Assembly: GCA_902762295.1 (NCBI GenBank)
Contig: CACWNX010000001.1
Span: forward strand, 400,702-464,701
Direction: 5' to 3'
Source: an uncultured Pseudomonadota bacterium
GTDB lineage: Bacteria; Pseudomonadota; Alphaproteobacteria; Rs-D84
DNA length: 64,000 nucleotides
Shown here one piece after another: positions 21,872 to 29,679 of this stretch (positions are counted from its first letter, which is position 1; each line of letters opens with the position of its first letter). The notes under the pieces are model-generated. The model had not been told where the DNA came from. It saw nothing but the letters and a program-made list of their open reading frames with translations, and searched no databases. The position numbers were made by a program, and so were the translations under genes.

Positions 21872-22402
21872 TTACCCCTTGTAATTATTCAAACATCTGC
21901 GCCGAGCCAACCACCAATTCAATATATACAGTATCACGCCAATTGTAATAAAAGTATCGGCAACATTAAACGCCGGCCAATGCGCACCGCCAATATGCAA
22001 ATCCAAGAAATCAACCACTGCGCCGAAACGAATACGGTCAATCAAATTACCAATCGCACCACCCACAATCAAAACCAGTGGTACGCGTTCGTACGATTTT
22101 GCATGTCGCACCAGGTAATAGAATATAAATGCAATAATTGTCGCCGTTGCAACAATCATAACCAACGGTGCATTATCCCCCAGCGCGCGAAACAATGAAA
22201 ACGCGGTTCCTGGATTCCATGTGAATACGATATTAAAGAAATTCGTCACATGTGCCATCAAATACGGCACCGGTACAACCGACCACGCCGGCCCATGCAC
22301 GAATGCAGAACCGGTGATTAAATAGAGTAATGCGCCCTTTGTTGTCTGGTCCAGCAGAATGATAAGAAAAATGCCCAGTAATACTTTTAATAATCGCTTC
22401 AT
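21872..22402 (-). CDS. lspA: lipoprotein signal peptidase (signal peptidase II)
   Basis: A 176-aa inner-membrane aspartyl protease that removes signal peptides from prolipoproteins. Four membrane helices are visible, together with both catalytic-Asp motifs: NLIDRIRFGAVVDFLD and NVADTFITIG. It is the first gene of the lspA-yidC unit. The length is normal. Ribosome site AAAAGGATAAAA precedes the ATG. Confidence 0.95.
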   Translation of the reverse strand: MKRLLKVLLGIFLIILLDQTTKGALLYLITGSAFVHGPAWSVVPVPYLMAHVTNFFNIVFTWNPGTAFSLFRALGDNAPLVMIVATATIIAFIFYYLVRHAKSYERVPLVLIVGGAIGNLIDRIRFGAVVDFLDLHIGGAHWPAFNVADTFITIGVILYILNWWLARRRCLNNYKG

Positions 22403-22483
22403 TTTTTATCCTTTTGCATACGGGAAGAATATAGCAATATACGCGCACAAAATCAAACATAAAAAATATATAATTGGGTATTT

Positions 22484-24193
22484 TTAATTATTCGCATCGG
22501 TAATTGCGTTGTCTAATTCCGCATAGTTTTCGCTGCGCAATTCATCCAGCATATTTGATACGGTTGATTCTGGAATCCCAAGTTGTCCCAAAACACCACG
22601 CGCCAGCATTAACGATGATTCAATTGTTTCGGGCCATGCCTCTTGTACACCTTGCTTTAACAATGCGCGCGTTTCCGACAAATTGCGTGCGCGGGCAAAA
22701 ACCTTTACACGCGGGGCGACACTGCGAACACTTAAAACCGTGTTGCGCGCCGTTCCGGTATTATCCAGGGCAACAACAACCGCGCGCACGCGTCGCGCGC
22801 CTAATCCAAAATCACGCAATACTGTTGAATTGGTTGTGTCGCCATAGAAAACATTATAACCACTTTCGCGTCCCATCATGACCGCACTGACATTCAAATC
22901 TAATGCTACATACGGAATCTTGCGTGAACCCAGAATATAGGCAATAATCTGACCAACGCGCCCAAAACCACAGATTATAACTTCGGGCTGAATATCGTGG
23001 TCACCACCATTTAATTTACGATTGCGATACTTTGCAAACATATTTGTTGAACGCACAATCCGGTCATTCAATGCCAACAAGAACGGTGTTGTCACCATAG
23101 ACAATATAATGATTGCCGTCAAAATTTCTTGGTCAGGTGCCGGTACTGCGGATATGCCACTGGTTTTCATCGTCTGGAACATCAGTAATGCGAATTCGCC
23201 ACCCTGACTAAGCACTAATGCAATCAGTCGTGCATCATGAAACGGAACATGACGAACACGCGCGACAATAAACATTGCGGCAAATTTAATGAACACCAGC
23301 CCCAGCATTCCCCCAACAACGATGTACCAATTTTCAATCAACACATTAAGATTTAATCCCATCCCCAGTGATATAAAGAACAGTGATAAAAACAGTAATG
23401 CATATGGACTTATTTCCGCGCGAACTTGGTGATTATAAATTGTTTCAGACATCAACATACCCGCCAAGAACGCACCAAGACCGACCGGCAACCCCATTAA
23501 ATTCATGACAACAGCCCAAAGTGCAATATTTAACATAACAACCAATAAAAACGCTTCGCGTGATTTCAGTTTTGATACCGCTCGCATTACCGGATTCAAT
23601 ATAAATCGTCCAACCACAACTACCCCAAGAACCAATGTGACAGATGTGACAACAACATCTATGATTGTCGCACCAAGGTTAAATGAACGCCCTGCAAAAA
23701 CCGGCAACATGGCAAGCAGTGGAATTGATAATAAATCTTGGAATAGCAATATGGAAAATGCCTGGTGCCCCATGTCGGTATTAAGTTGATTCCGGTCGGT
23801 TAATAATTGTAAATCTTCGGATGTACTGGACATCGCGAACAACAATGAAATTGTTATCGCGCCGATGATTGACCAATTTGTTAAACCAACCAAAATTGGA
23901 AACAACATTACGGCAACCATTAAAACCTGGGCGGCACCGAATCCGAATATGTTGCGCCGCATTTGCCACAGACGCTTCATATTTATTTCAAGACCGATAT
24001 TAAACCACAAGAATAAAATACCCAAATCTCCAAGAAATGTTAAAGTTTCATCAACATGAAACAAATTCAATACAAATGGTCCCGCAATTATACCCGCTAA
24101 TAGAAATGCGACCAACGCGCCAACACGCATAGTACGCAACAAAAAGACCAATACAAAAATAATTCCAAAAAATATTAAAACAGATACCGGCAT
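22484..24193 (-). CDS. Kef-type cation:proton antiporter with TrkA-N domain
   Basis: A 569-aa protein of the CPA2 family. Start ATG 24193 is chosen because GGAGAGGG lies just upstream; an in-frame ATG 15 bases further 5' has no such site. About 12 membrane helices fill residues 1-375, including the polar GLGAFLAGMLMSET and LSQGGEFALL segments typical of Kef/YbaL transporters. A cytoplasmic TrkA-N (Rossmann) domain follows, with VIICGFGRVGQ and a GDTTN segment, then a short C-terminal helix. It probably exports K+ or another cation in exchange for protons under NAD(H) or glutathione-type control. It resembles YbaL/KefB; the exact substrate is not decided. Confidence 0.88.
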   Translation of the reverse strand: MPVSVLIFFGIIFVLVFLLRTMRVGALVAFLLAGIIAGPFVLNLFHVDETLTFLGDLGILFLWFNIGLEINMKRLWQMRRNIFGFGAAQVLMVAVMLFPILVGLTNWSIIGAITISLLFAMSSTSEDLQLLTDRNQLNTDMGHQAFSILLFQDLLSIPLLAMLPVFAGRSFNLGATIIDVVVTSVTLVLGVVVVGRFILNPVMRAVSKLKSREAFLLVVMLNIALWAVVMNLMGLPVGLGAFLAGMLMSETIYNHQVRAEISPYALLFLSLFFISLGMGLNLNVLIENWYIVVGGMLGLVFIKFAAMFIVARVRHVPFHDARLIALVLSQGGEFALLMFQTMKTSGISAVPAPDQEILTAIIILSMVTTPFLLALNDRIVRSTNMFAKYRNRKLNGGDHDIQPEVIICGFGRVGQIIAYILGSRKIPYVALDLNVSAVMMGRESGYNVFYGDTTNSTVLRDFGLGARRVRAVVVALDNTGTARNTVLSVRSVAPRVKVFARARNLSETRALLKQGVQEAWPETIESSLMLARGVLGQLGIPESTVSNMLDELRSENYAELDNAITDANN

Positions 24194-24242
24194 GTTTTCC
24201 CTCTCCAACTGCTGATTTCATTATAGCAAAAAAACATATAAT

Positions 24243-25070
24243 CTATGCAACCAGTTTTTTTGATATTTCTAAAAATTTTTCTGGTGTTAGATCTTCGGCA
24301 CGCTCGGTACCGGAAAGTCCAAACAAATTCCAATCAACATCACGCATAATTCCGCGTATCATCTTGCGCCGCATTCCAAACAACCGCGCAGTAATATTTT
24401 CAATGTTTGATATATCGCGAATCTTTTTAATTTTATTTTTATTTGGAATAATTTGCACAACCGCGCTTTCAACGCGTGGACGCGGAACGAATGCCGTTGA
24501 TGGCACACTAAATAAAATTTTTGCATCAGAAATTAATGATGTTAGCACCGATAAACGTCCGTATGCTTCGTCGCCGGTGTTCGCAACAATTCGCATTGCC
24601 ACTTCGCGTTGAAACATTAATGTTAACGATTTTATTGGTGTACCCCGCGCAATATCGTGCAACCAATTTATCAACAGTTCTGTACCTACATTATATGGCA
24701 AATTTGCACACACCGAAAATGTGCCACCGGCAAGTTTTTCCATATCAACACGCAATGCGTCATCATATACGATATTTAACCGACCATCTGATGCATCAAC
24801 AATCTGTGATAAAATTGGTTCGGTTGTTTTATCTTTTTCTATTGCAATAACATGTGTCGCGCCCGCCATAAGTAATGCTCGGGTCAGTCCGCCCGGTCCC
24901 GGTCCAATTTCAATAATTGTTGATTTTTCAATTTCTGGGACACTGCGCGCAATGCGCCCCGTTAGGTTTAAATCAAATAAAAAATTTTGACCGAATTGCT
25001 TCTTAGGTTCAAGTCCGCATTCACGCATCATTTCTGACACCGGTGGCAAAGATGAAATATTGTCCATCAT
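24243..25070 (-). CDS. rsmA: 16S rRNA (adenine-N6,N6)-dimethyltransferase RsmA/KsgA
   Basis: A 275-aa S-adenosylmethionine-dependent enzyme that dimethylates two adenosines in the 3'-terminal helix 45 of 16S rRNA. The N-terminal signature KKQFGQNFL, SAM-binding EIGPGPGGLT, catalytic NLPYNVGT and C-terminal FVPRPRVESAVV are all present. Its start overlaps the stop of recR by four bases (25067-25070), so translation is coupled. Length is standard. Confidence 0.96.
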   Translation of the reverse strand: MMDNISSLPPVSEMMRECGLEPKKQFGQNFLFDLNLTGRIARSVPEIEKSTIIEIGPGPGGLTRALLMAGATHVIAIEKDKTTEPILSQIVDASDGRLNIVYDDALRVDMEKLAGGTFSVCANLPYNVGTELLINWLHDIARGTPIKSLTLMFQREVAMRIVANTGDEAYGRLSVLTSLISDAKILFSVPSTAFVPRPRVESAVVQIIPNKNKIKKIRDISNIENITARLFGMRRKMIRGIMRDVDWNLFGLSGTERAEDLTPEKFLEISKKLVA

Positions 25071-25666
25071 ATTGTGTGTCGTCCCCCAAATGCCAATGAT
25101 AGTGTTCCGTCATCAATATAATCTAAATCCCCGCCCAATGGCACCCCCGATGCAAGTTCTGTAAACCGCACATTATTATTGTTAATAACCGAAATAATAT
25201 ATTGCTGGGTTGTTTTTCCTTCAATTGTATTAGGCAGTGCAAAAATAATTTCGTTAATATTTTCATCACTAATGCGTTGCGGTAAACACGCAATATTTAA
25301 ATCATCGGGTGTCACCCCCGACATTCCCGATAGCAACCCACCAAGTACATGATATCGGCCATTAAACACCCCCGATTTTTCAAGTGTCCAAACATCAGAT
25401 AAATCGCGTATAATACAAATCATGCCGTTTGCACGCGCACCATCGCGACAGTATTCACAGCGGTCAAATGTGCGGTCGGTCAGTATACCACATATCGGAC
25501 ACGCATGAATATTTTCATTTGCATCATTTAATGCATCAACCAATTTTGCAATACGACCGGTCTTATCATGCAATAAATCCAGAACTATTCGTCGTGCCGC
25601 CCGGTTTCCCACGCGTGGCAACTTTGCAAAAATTTTAACAAGTTTTTCTATTTTTGGATTCATCAC
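25067..25666 (-). CDS. recR: recombination mediator RecR
   Basis: A 199-aa protein of the RecFOR/RecOR pathway that helps load RecA on gapped DNA. A helix-hairpin-helix region (KLPRVGNRAARR, about residues 14-25) is followed by a C4 zinc finger (CPIC and CEYC, about 56-76) and the Toprim domain with IIRDLSD, ending in the Walker B-like VPLGGDLDYID. Its stop overlaps the rsmA start. The yaaB-like ebfC gene that often precedes recR is not adjacent here. Confidence 0.96.
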   Translation of the reverse strand: MMNPKIEKLVKIFAKLPRVGNRAARRIVLDLLHDKTGRIAKLVDALNDANENIHACPICGILTDRTFDRCEYCRDGARANGMICIIRDLSDVWTLEKSGVFNGRYHVLGGLLSGMSGVTPDDLNIACLPQRISDENINEIIFALPNTIEGKTTQQYIISVINNNNVRFTELASGVPLGGDLDYIDDGTLSLAFGGRHTI

Positions 25667-25681
25667 AAAACATTATAACAA

Positions 25682-26803
25682 TCAGTGAAACACATAGCAA
25701 TCTATTCCAGATGCCATTGCGCGGTTCTTTAAATTCTGGGCGGCCGATTCCGAAAGACCGGTCACACGCACACGATAAAGCCCACCGCCGTTTGGTTCCA
25801 GATGTGCATTTGCCCCCAGTGTATTTTTTACCCGTGCAATCATTGCATTTGCCGAATCAACCGATGAAAACGCACCAAATTGAACACCCACACCACCAAG
25901 TGCCGGCGCATCGGTTGCGTATTTTTGAACGATTGGTGAATTTACCGGGGCCGGGGTGGTCTGTGGTTTTGGATTGTTTGCAACATATGTCGCCGGTGCA
26001 GTATTTGAATCCAGCATTTCAAAACCACGATTTAATAAATGCGTTGCCTCGCTGAACCGGATGTCTTTGGTTTCTGCACCCAGTATAACCGATATTAAGT
26101 GGTGCCCGCCACGCCGCGCCGTTGCAACCAGTGAATACTTTGACTTGTTTGTATAGCCCGTTTTCATACCGTCACAGCCCGGATATGTTTCTAATAACCG
26201 ATTACCATTCGTATATGTTTTCCCGTTATACACCCATTTTTTTATTCCGAAATATTTCCAGTATTGTGGAAAATGTTTGTACACCGCCATAGACAGCAAT
26301 GCAATATCACGCGCCGTTGATAAATGGTCATCATCTGGCAACCCCGAAGAGTTTTCAAAATTTGTCCCGGTCAGGCCAATTTCACGCGCCACACGCGTCA
26401 TCAACGATGCGAAAGTGTTTTCTTTGCCACCTTTCAGATTTTCGGCCAACACGCGTGCAACATCATTTGCACTGTAGACCGCCAGTGCAGTTATCGCATC
26501 TTCGACCCGAATTTTTGACCCCGCACTCAGCCCCAGTTTTACCGGTGCCGCCGCCGCCGCATTTTGGGATACGATTAGATAATCATCCAAATGCAACCGA
26601 CCGTGTTCCAACGCATCAAAAGTCAGATAAAGTGTCATTATCTTAGTCAGTGATGCCGGATAATTCGGCATATTTGCATTTTGTGATATTAAAACCCGAC
26701 CTGTGTCCATATCTGCGACCAACGCCGCACGATAGTCCGCCGCATGTGCAAAGGCACATGAAAATATCAACGGCAATATAAATAAAATTTTTTTGATTTT
26801 CAT
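25682..26803 (-). CDS. D-alanyl-D-alanine carboxypeptidase with SPOR domain
   Basis: A 373-aa periplasmic penicillin-binding protein of the S11 family (DacA/DacC/DacF type) that trims the terminal D-Ala from peptidoglycan pentapeptides. A signal peptide (about 1-21) is followed by the catalytic SLTK (S51, K54), SAN (S111-N113) and DGMKTG motifs. After a Pro-rich linker (about 270-300), the last 75 residues form a SPOR domain, the alphaproteobacterial arrangement that directs the enzyme to denuded glycan at the division site. The gene ends 15 bases before recR begins, so it may be read in the same unit, upstream of recR. Confidence 0.92.
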   Translation of the reverse strand: MKIKKILFILPLIFSCAFAHAADYRAALVADMDTGRVLISQNANMPNYPASLTKIMTLYLTFDALEHGRLHLDDYLIVSQNAAAAAPVKLGLSAGSKIRVEDAITALAVYSANDVARVLAENLKGGKENTFASLMTRVAREIGLTGTNFENSSGLPDDDHLSTARDIALLSMAVYKHFPQYWKYFGIKKWVYNGKTYTNGNRLLETYPGCDGMKTGYTNKSKYSLVATARRGGHHLISVILGAETKDIRFSEATHLLNRGFEMLDSNTAPATYVANNPKPQTTPAPVNSPIVQKYATDAPALGGVGVQFGAFSSVDSANAMIARVKNTLGANAHLEPNGGGLYRVRVTGLSESAAQNLKNRAMASGIDCYVFH

Positions 26804-26877
26804 AATTTTTATGTTAGTAAAAAATTATAAACCCGGTCAACAGAATTTATTCTTTTTTATATATTTGTGTATATTTC

Positions 26878-26905
26878 TTGAAAATACTAAGATATTTTTT
26901 ATAAT
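26878..26905 (+). promoter_or_regulatory. promoter giving a near-leaderless GNAT transcript
   Basis: TTGAAA at 26878-26883, a 16-base spacer and TATAAT at 26900-26905. The expected start of transcription is about 26912, only 2-4 bases before the ATG at 26915, and no ribosome site is present. Confidence 0.65.
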
Positions 26906-26914
26906 GCGTGTGTT

Positions 26915-27442
26915 ATGGATGTTCATTTAGAAAGTTTTTCTTTGCGACATATTGGCAAACAATTTCGTGAATTTAATTCGGCGGTCAAATGTAATCGTGC
27001 TCGGCTGCGCCCATATTTTTGGTGGGCGCGCACGAATGGCTTGGTGCGATTTAATTTTATACTTTCGGGTTTGGTTATGGAAAAAATTTCACATATTATG
27101 CGCGATTTGCCATATAATAAAAAATTCATCGTGCGTTGCGATGGAAATTTTGTTGGTGTGGTTGGATTGGATGGTGCCGGGCAAAATGCACCCCGTGCCG
27201 AGATTTGGTATTTTGTGACAAATGAAAACGAAGGACGGCACATTGTGTCCCGCGCAATAACCACGGTTGAAGATTTCGCGCGTAATCAGTCCATAGATAA
27301 AATTTATGCCCGAACGGCACGCGATAATCGGCGGTCTCAGCACTTGTTGAATAAAAAAGGCTATCATCATTACTATCCGACCGGTTACAGGAATCGTAAT
27401 GTCTTGTTGTGGTGTAAATATTTGAATGACAAAAATTATTGA
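26915..27442 (+). CDS. GNAT-family N-acetyltransferase
   Basis: A 175-aa protein with the GNAT fold: a central GVVGLDG strand-turn, an AEIWYFVTNENEGRHIVSRAI segment that takes the place of the acetyl-CoA-binding R/QxxGxA loop, and a C-terminal part RRSQHLLNKKGYHH, which resembles the N-SxxLxxKxGF motif of RimJ/RimL-type acetyltransferases. It probably acetylates a protein N-terminus or small amine from acetyl-CoA. The pyrophosphate loop is weakly conserved (EGRHIV), so activity is not certain. It sits just before tRNA-Glu, at the edge of the accessory region. Confidence 0.75.
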   Translation: MDVHLESFSLRHIGKQFREFNSAVKCNRARLRPYFWWARTNGLVRFNFILSGLVMEKISHIMRDLPYNKKFIVRCDGNFVGVVGLDGAGQNAPRAEIWYFVTNENEGRHIVSRAITTVEDFARNQSIDKIYARTARDNRRSQHLLNKKGYHHYYPTGYRNRNVLLWCKYLNDKNY

Positions 27443-27480
27443 AAAACAAAATTAAATAGTTAAAATACATTGCATGTTTT

Positions 27481-27555
27481 GGTCCCATCGTCTAGCGGTC
27501 AGGACATCGGATTCTCATTCCGGTAACATGGGTTCGATTCCCATTGGGACTGCCA
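27481..27555 (+). tRNA. tRNA-Glu (CTC)
   Basis: Cloverleaf: acceptor GGTCCCA with TGGGACT (first pair is a G-U wobble); anticodon stem TCGGA/TCCGG with loop TTCTCAT, anticodon CTC; T-arm ATGGG-TTCGATT-CCCAT; encoded CCA at 27553-27555. The 3' half overlaps the C-terminal codons of the serine recombinase gene on the other strand, which marks it as the probable integration target of that recombinase. The G1-U72 end could itself be a consequence of integration. Confidence 0.93.
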
Positions 27556-29106
27556 AATGTTTAAATTTGGTGTTTTTACGAACAAAGAAAGCGATTTTTT
27601 AAGAGAAAACCACGCCTTTCCACTATCAACATAACAGTTCGAAAGTATTAGCCGTAAAAACGCACTCCTTATCTCAATTTTCGAACTCTTTAAGAAAAAT
27701 AAAGGGTTTTTAAAGATTTTTTCAACATTATCCACTGTTTCGATGATATTTGTCTCGGTTTCGATGTATGAAGCCCGTATTTTCTCTTGTTCTTGAAGTT
27801 CGTTTTCTATATCCGTCCGCGCCAAATCATAAGATTCTTTATCTATTTCGCCTGCTATACGCATAGATACTAACCTTTGCTTGTTTGTTTTTAATTCTGT
27901 AATGCGTTTTGCGATATACCTTTCTGTGCCAACCTTTAATTGATTTTCACTTTCAAGATTGGATTGAACTAAGTTTTTGATATATGTAATTGCTTCATCA
28001 GACAGTTTACAATCTACGGTTAGTTCATGTTCTAATTGTTTTAAGATACTGTCTTCACGGATTGGTTTTTGAGAACAATCGTGTTTCAAGTGGCTGCATC
28101 TTAAATACACATATTCTTTGCCACTTGGTTTACGATGTTTTTCTGGGCTCATTGTATGTCCACATTTGGCACAACGAACAAGTCCACGCAACACAAATTC
28201 TTTTTCACCATATATGCTTTTTGCAGGCAACCGACATTTACCGTGTAGAACATCTTGCACCCGGTCAAACAACAATTTATCTATTATGGGTGGATATATG
28301 TGTGGAATTTCATGACCTTTCACCACCATAACACCATAATAAAAAGGTTGTTTCAATATACGATTAAGTGTTGTAAGTGGCAAATCGCGTTCTGGTTTTC
28401 CTGGCGTCTTTCGCATTGTTAAACCATTATCATGTGCCCACTTTAAAAGCCCCTGTAAAGAATATTGACCTGTGGCATATTCTTCAAACATCTTTTTAAC
28501 CAAAGGTGCTCGAACTGGGTCTAACACTATCGTTGCATTATCTTTTTCGTCTTTCGCATTTAAATACCCAAGTGGCGCAAAAGACTGCCATAAACCATTA
28601 GACCAATTGGTTTGCATAGAACGATTTACATTATCACGCAAAGTATCAACATACGATTGCGCAGCCAACACACTCATATTCCATCGCAACTGTTCTGCAG
28701 ATGTCGAATGGTCTGTAATAGTTAAGCATTCTCGTATAAAATGAATTTCTAACTTGCCCTTTTCAGCCAGGTCTTTTAATTCCACAGATTCTTTAAAACT
28801 TCTTTGAATACGGTCAACACAGTCCGCAACAATTAGTGTTTTTTTACCTTGTGCTTTTACAAATGATAACATTTCCTGGAATCGTCTGCGTTCACCATGC
28901 GTTGATGATTCTGTGATATTAAATATCCTTATTGGTTTCGTTATTCCAATAGAATTACAGTATTGTTCACAATTCTTAATTTGTGCCGTTGTAGATTGGC
29001 CACGAGATTGTTCCCTGGAACTGACCCTGGCGAATATAACGGCTTGGCTTGCAGTTGGTTCATTTGATTGTGCAAATATATTATTGTTATTAAAAATATT
29101 TCTCAT
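27499..29106 (-). CDS. large serine recombinase (integrase) overlapping tRNA-Glu
   Basis: A 535-aa site-specific recombinase. The N-terminal resolvase domain has the catalytic Ser in ARVSSREQ (about residue 29-30) and the later DRIQRS motif; a Recombinase domain (about 175-280) contains PLGYLNAKD and QPFYYGV; a zinc ribbon (about 312-355) has CAKCGHTM and a later Cys pair; a coiled-coil follows (about 390-450). This is the layout of phage and element integrases. The last 19 or so residues are encoded by the antisense of tRNA-Glu, so the stop codon is provided by the target gene. Ribosome site AAGGAG precedes the ATG. A small gene lies 56 bases upstream on the same strand. Confidence 0.93.
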   Translation of the reverse strand: MRNIFNNNNIFAQSNEPTASQAVIFARVSSREQSRGQSTTAQIKNCEQYCNSIGITKPIRIFNITESSTHGERRRFQEMLSFVKAQGKKTLIVADCVDRIQRSFKESVELKDLAEKGKLEIHFIRECLTITDHSTSAEQLRWNMSVLAAQSYVDTLRDNVNRSMQTNWSNGLWQSFAPLGYLNAKDEKDNATIVLDPVRAPLVKKMFEEYATGQYSLQGLLKWAHDNGLTMRKTPGKPERDLPLTTLNRILKQPFYYGVMVVKGHEIPHIYPPIIDKLLFDRVQDVLHGKCRLPAKSIYGEKEFVLRGLVRCAKCGHTMSPEKHRKPSGKEYVYLRCSHLKHDCSQKPIREDSILKQLEHELTVDCKLSDEAITYIKNLVQSNLESENQLKVGTERYIAKRITELKTNKQRLVSMRIAGEIDKESYDLARTDIENELQEQEKIRASYIETETNIIETVDNVEKIFKNPLFFLKSSKIEIRSAFLRLILSNCYVDSGKAWFSLKKSLSLFVKTPNLNIWQSQWESNPCYRNENPMS

Positions 29107-29162
29107 GGTTTTACTCCTTATATATTAAAAATTTTATCGTGTATTAAATTGAAAAGACGCAA

Positions 29163-29315
29163 CTATTTTTCCGTTTTGCTGGTTTTATATGCTTTTGCAG
29201 CCATTATGAAAAAATCAATCAGTTCAAAAGCCATAGACGATAGTTCTTGTTCTGATGGTTTTTCACCTGGAAACGCGTTTTGAATTTCTTGCTTTAATAA
29301 ATCTAAATCAGCCAT
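29163..29315 (-). CDS. small protein upstream of the integrase
   Basis: A 50-aa frame starting at an ATG near an AAAAGATGTT stretch and ending 56 bases before the integrase start, on the same strand. The protein is acidic in the first half, with a probable amphipathic helix (ELSSMAFELIDFFIMAAKAY) in the second. Its position suggests a partner of the integrase, for example a directionality factor, or simply an element gene of unknown role. No family is recognised. Confidence 0.5.
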   Translation of the reverse strand: MADLDLLKQEIQNAFPGEKPSEQELSSMAFELIDFFIMAAKAYKTSKTEK

Positions 29316-29679
29316 TTTATAACATCTTTTTTGTTTCATACTGACATCACAACCGTGTCAGAGATGTTATATAGAATTTGAACCCACAACCAATCTCTAC
29401 AAACTAAACTTCCAATTCGGACAACTATTTTCCAATTCTGATAAAAATATAAAAAAGTGGTTTGACCGATGGGGCAGACCACAAATTATACAAGATTGTA
29501 TACTATGTCTTGAAATCTGAATTTAAAAATCATATTAATATCTTGTATATGCTGATTTTCTAAGGATTTTTGATGTTGATTGTTTTTGTGTTAAGCAGTG
29601 TAAATTAGGAAAAAATAGGTTGCAAAAATCATTGGGGTGTGGGATAGTTTCACCAAACAAATAATAAAGAGAGAAGCAC
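29316..29679. promoter_or_regulatory. divergent regulatory region between integrase unit and autotransporter
   Basis: No gene is seen. An inverted repeat CTGACA-9-TGTCAG at 29341-29361 sits just upstream of the 50-aa gene and could be an operator. A 36-base imperfect hairpin at 29451-29486 (GTGGTTTG ... CAGACCAC) has a close relative at 36770-36807. AT-rich sequence then leads to the autotransporter start, whose ribosome site is AAAGAGAGAAG. Confidence 0.35.
29451..29486 (+). repeat. copy 1 of a degenerate 36-38 bp repeat
   Basis: An A-run, then TGGTTTG, a GC-rich centre with GGG, then ACCACAAA. The same order of blocks occurs in the same orientation at 36770-36807. Confidence 0.4.
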
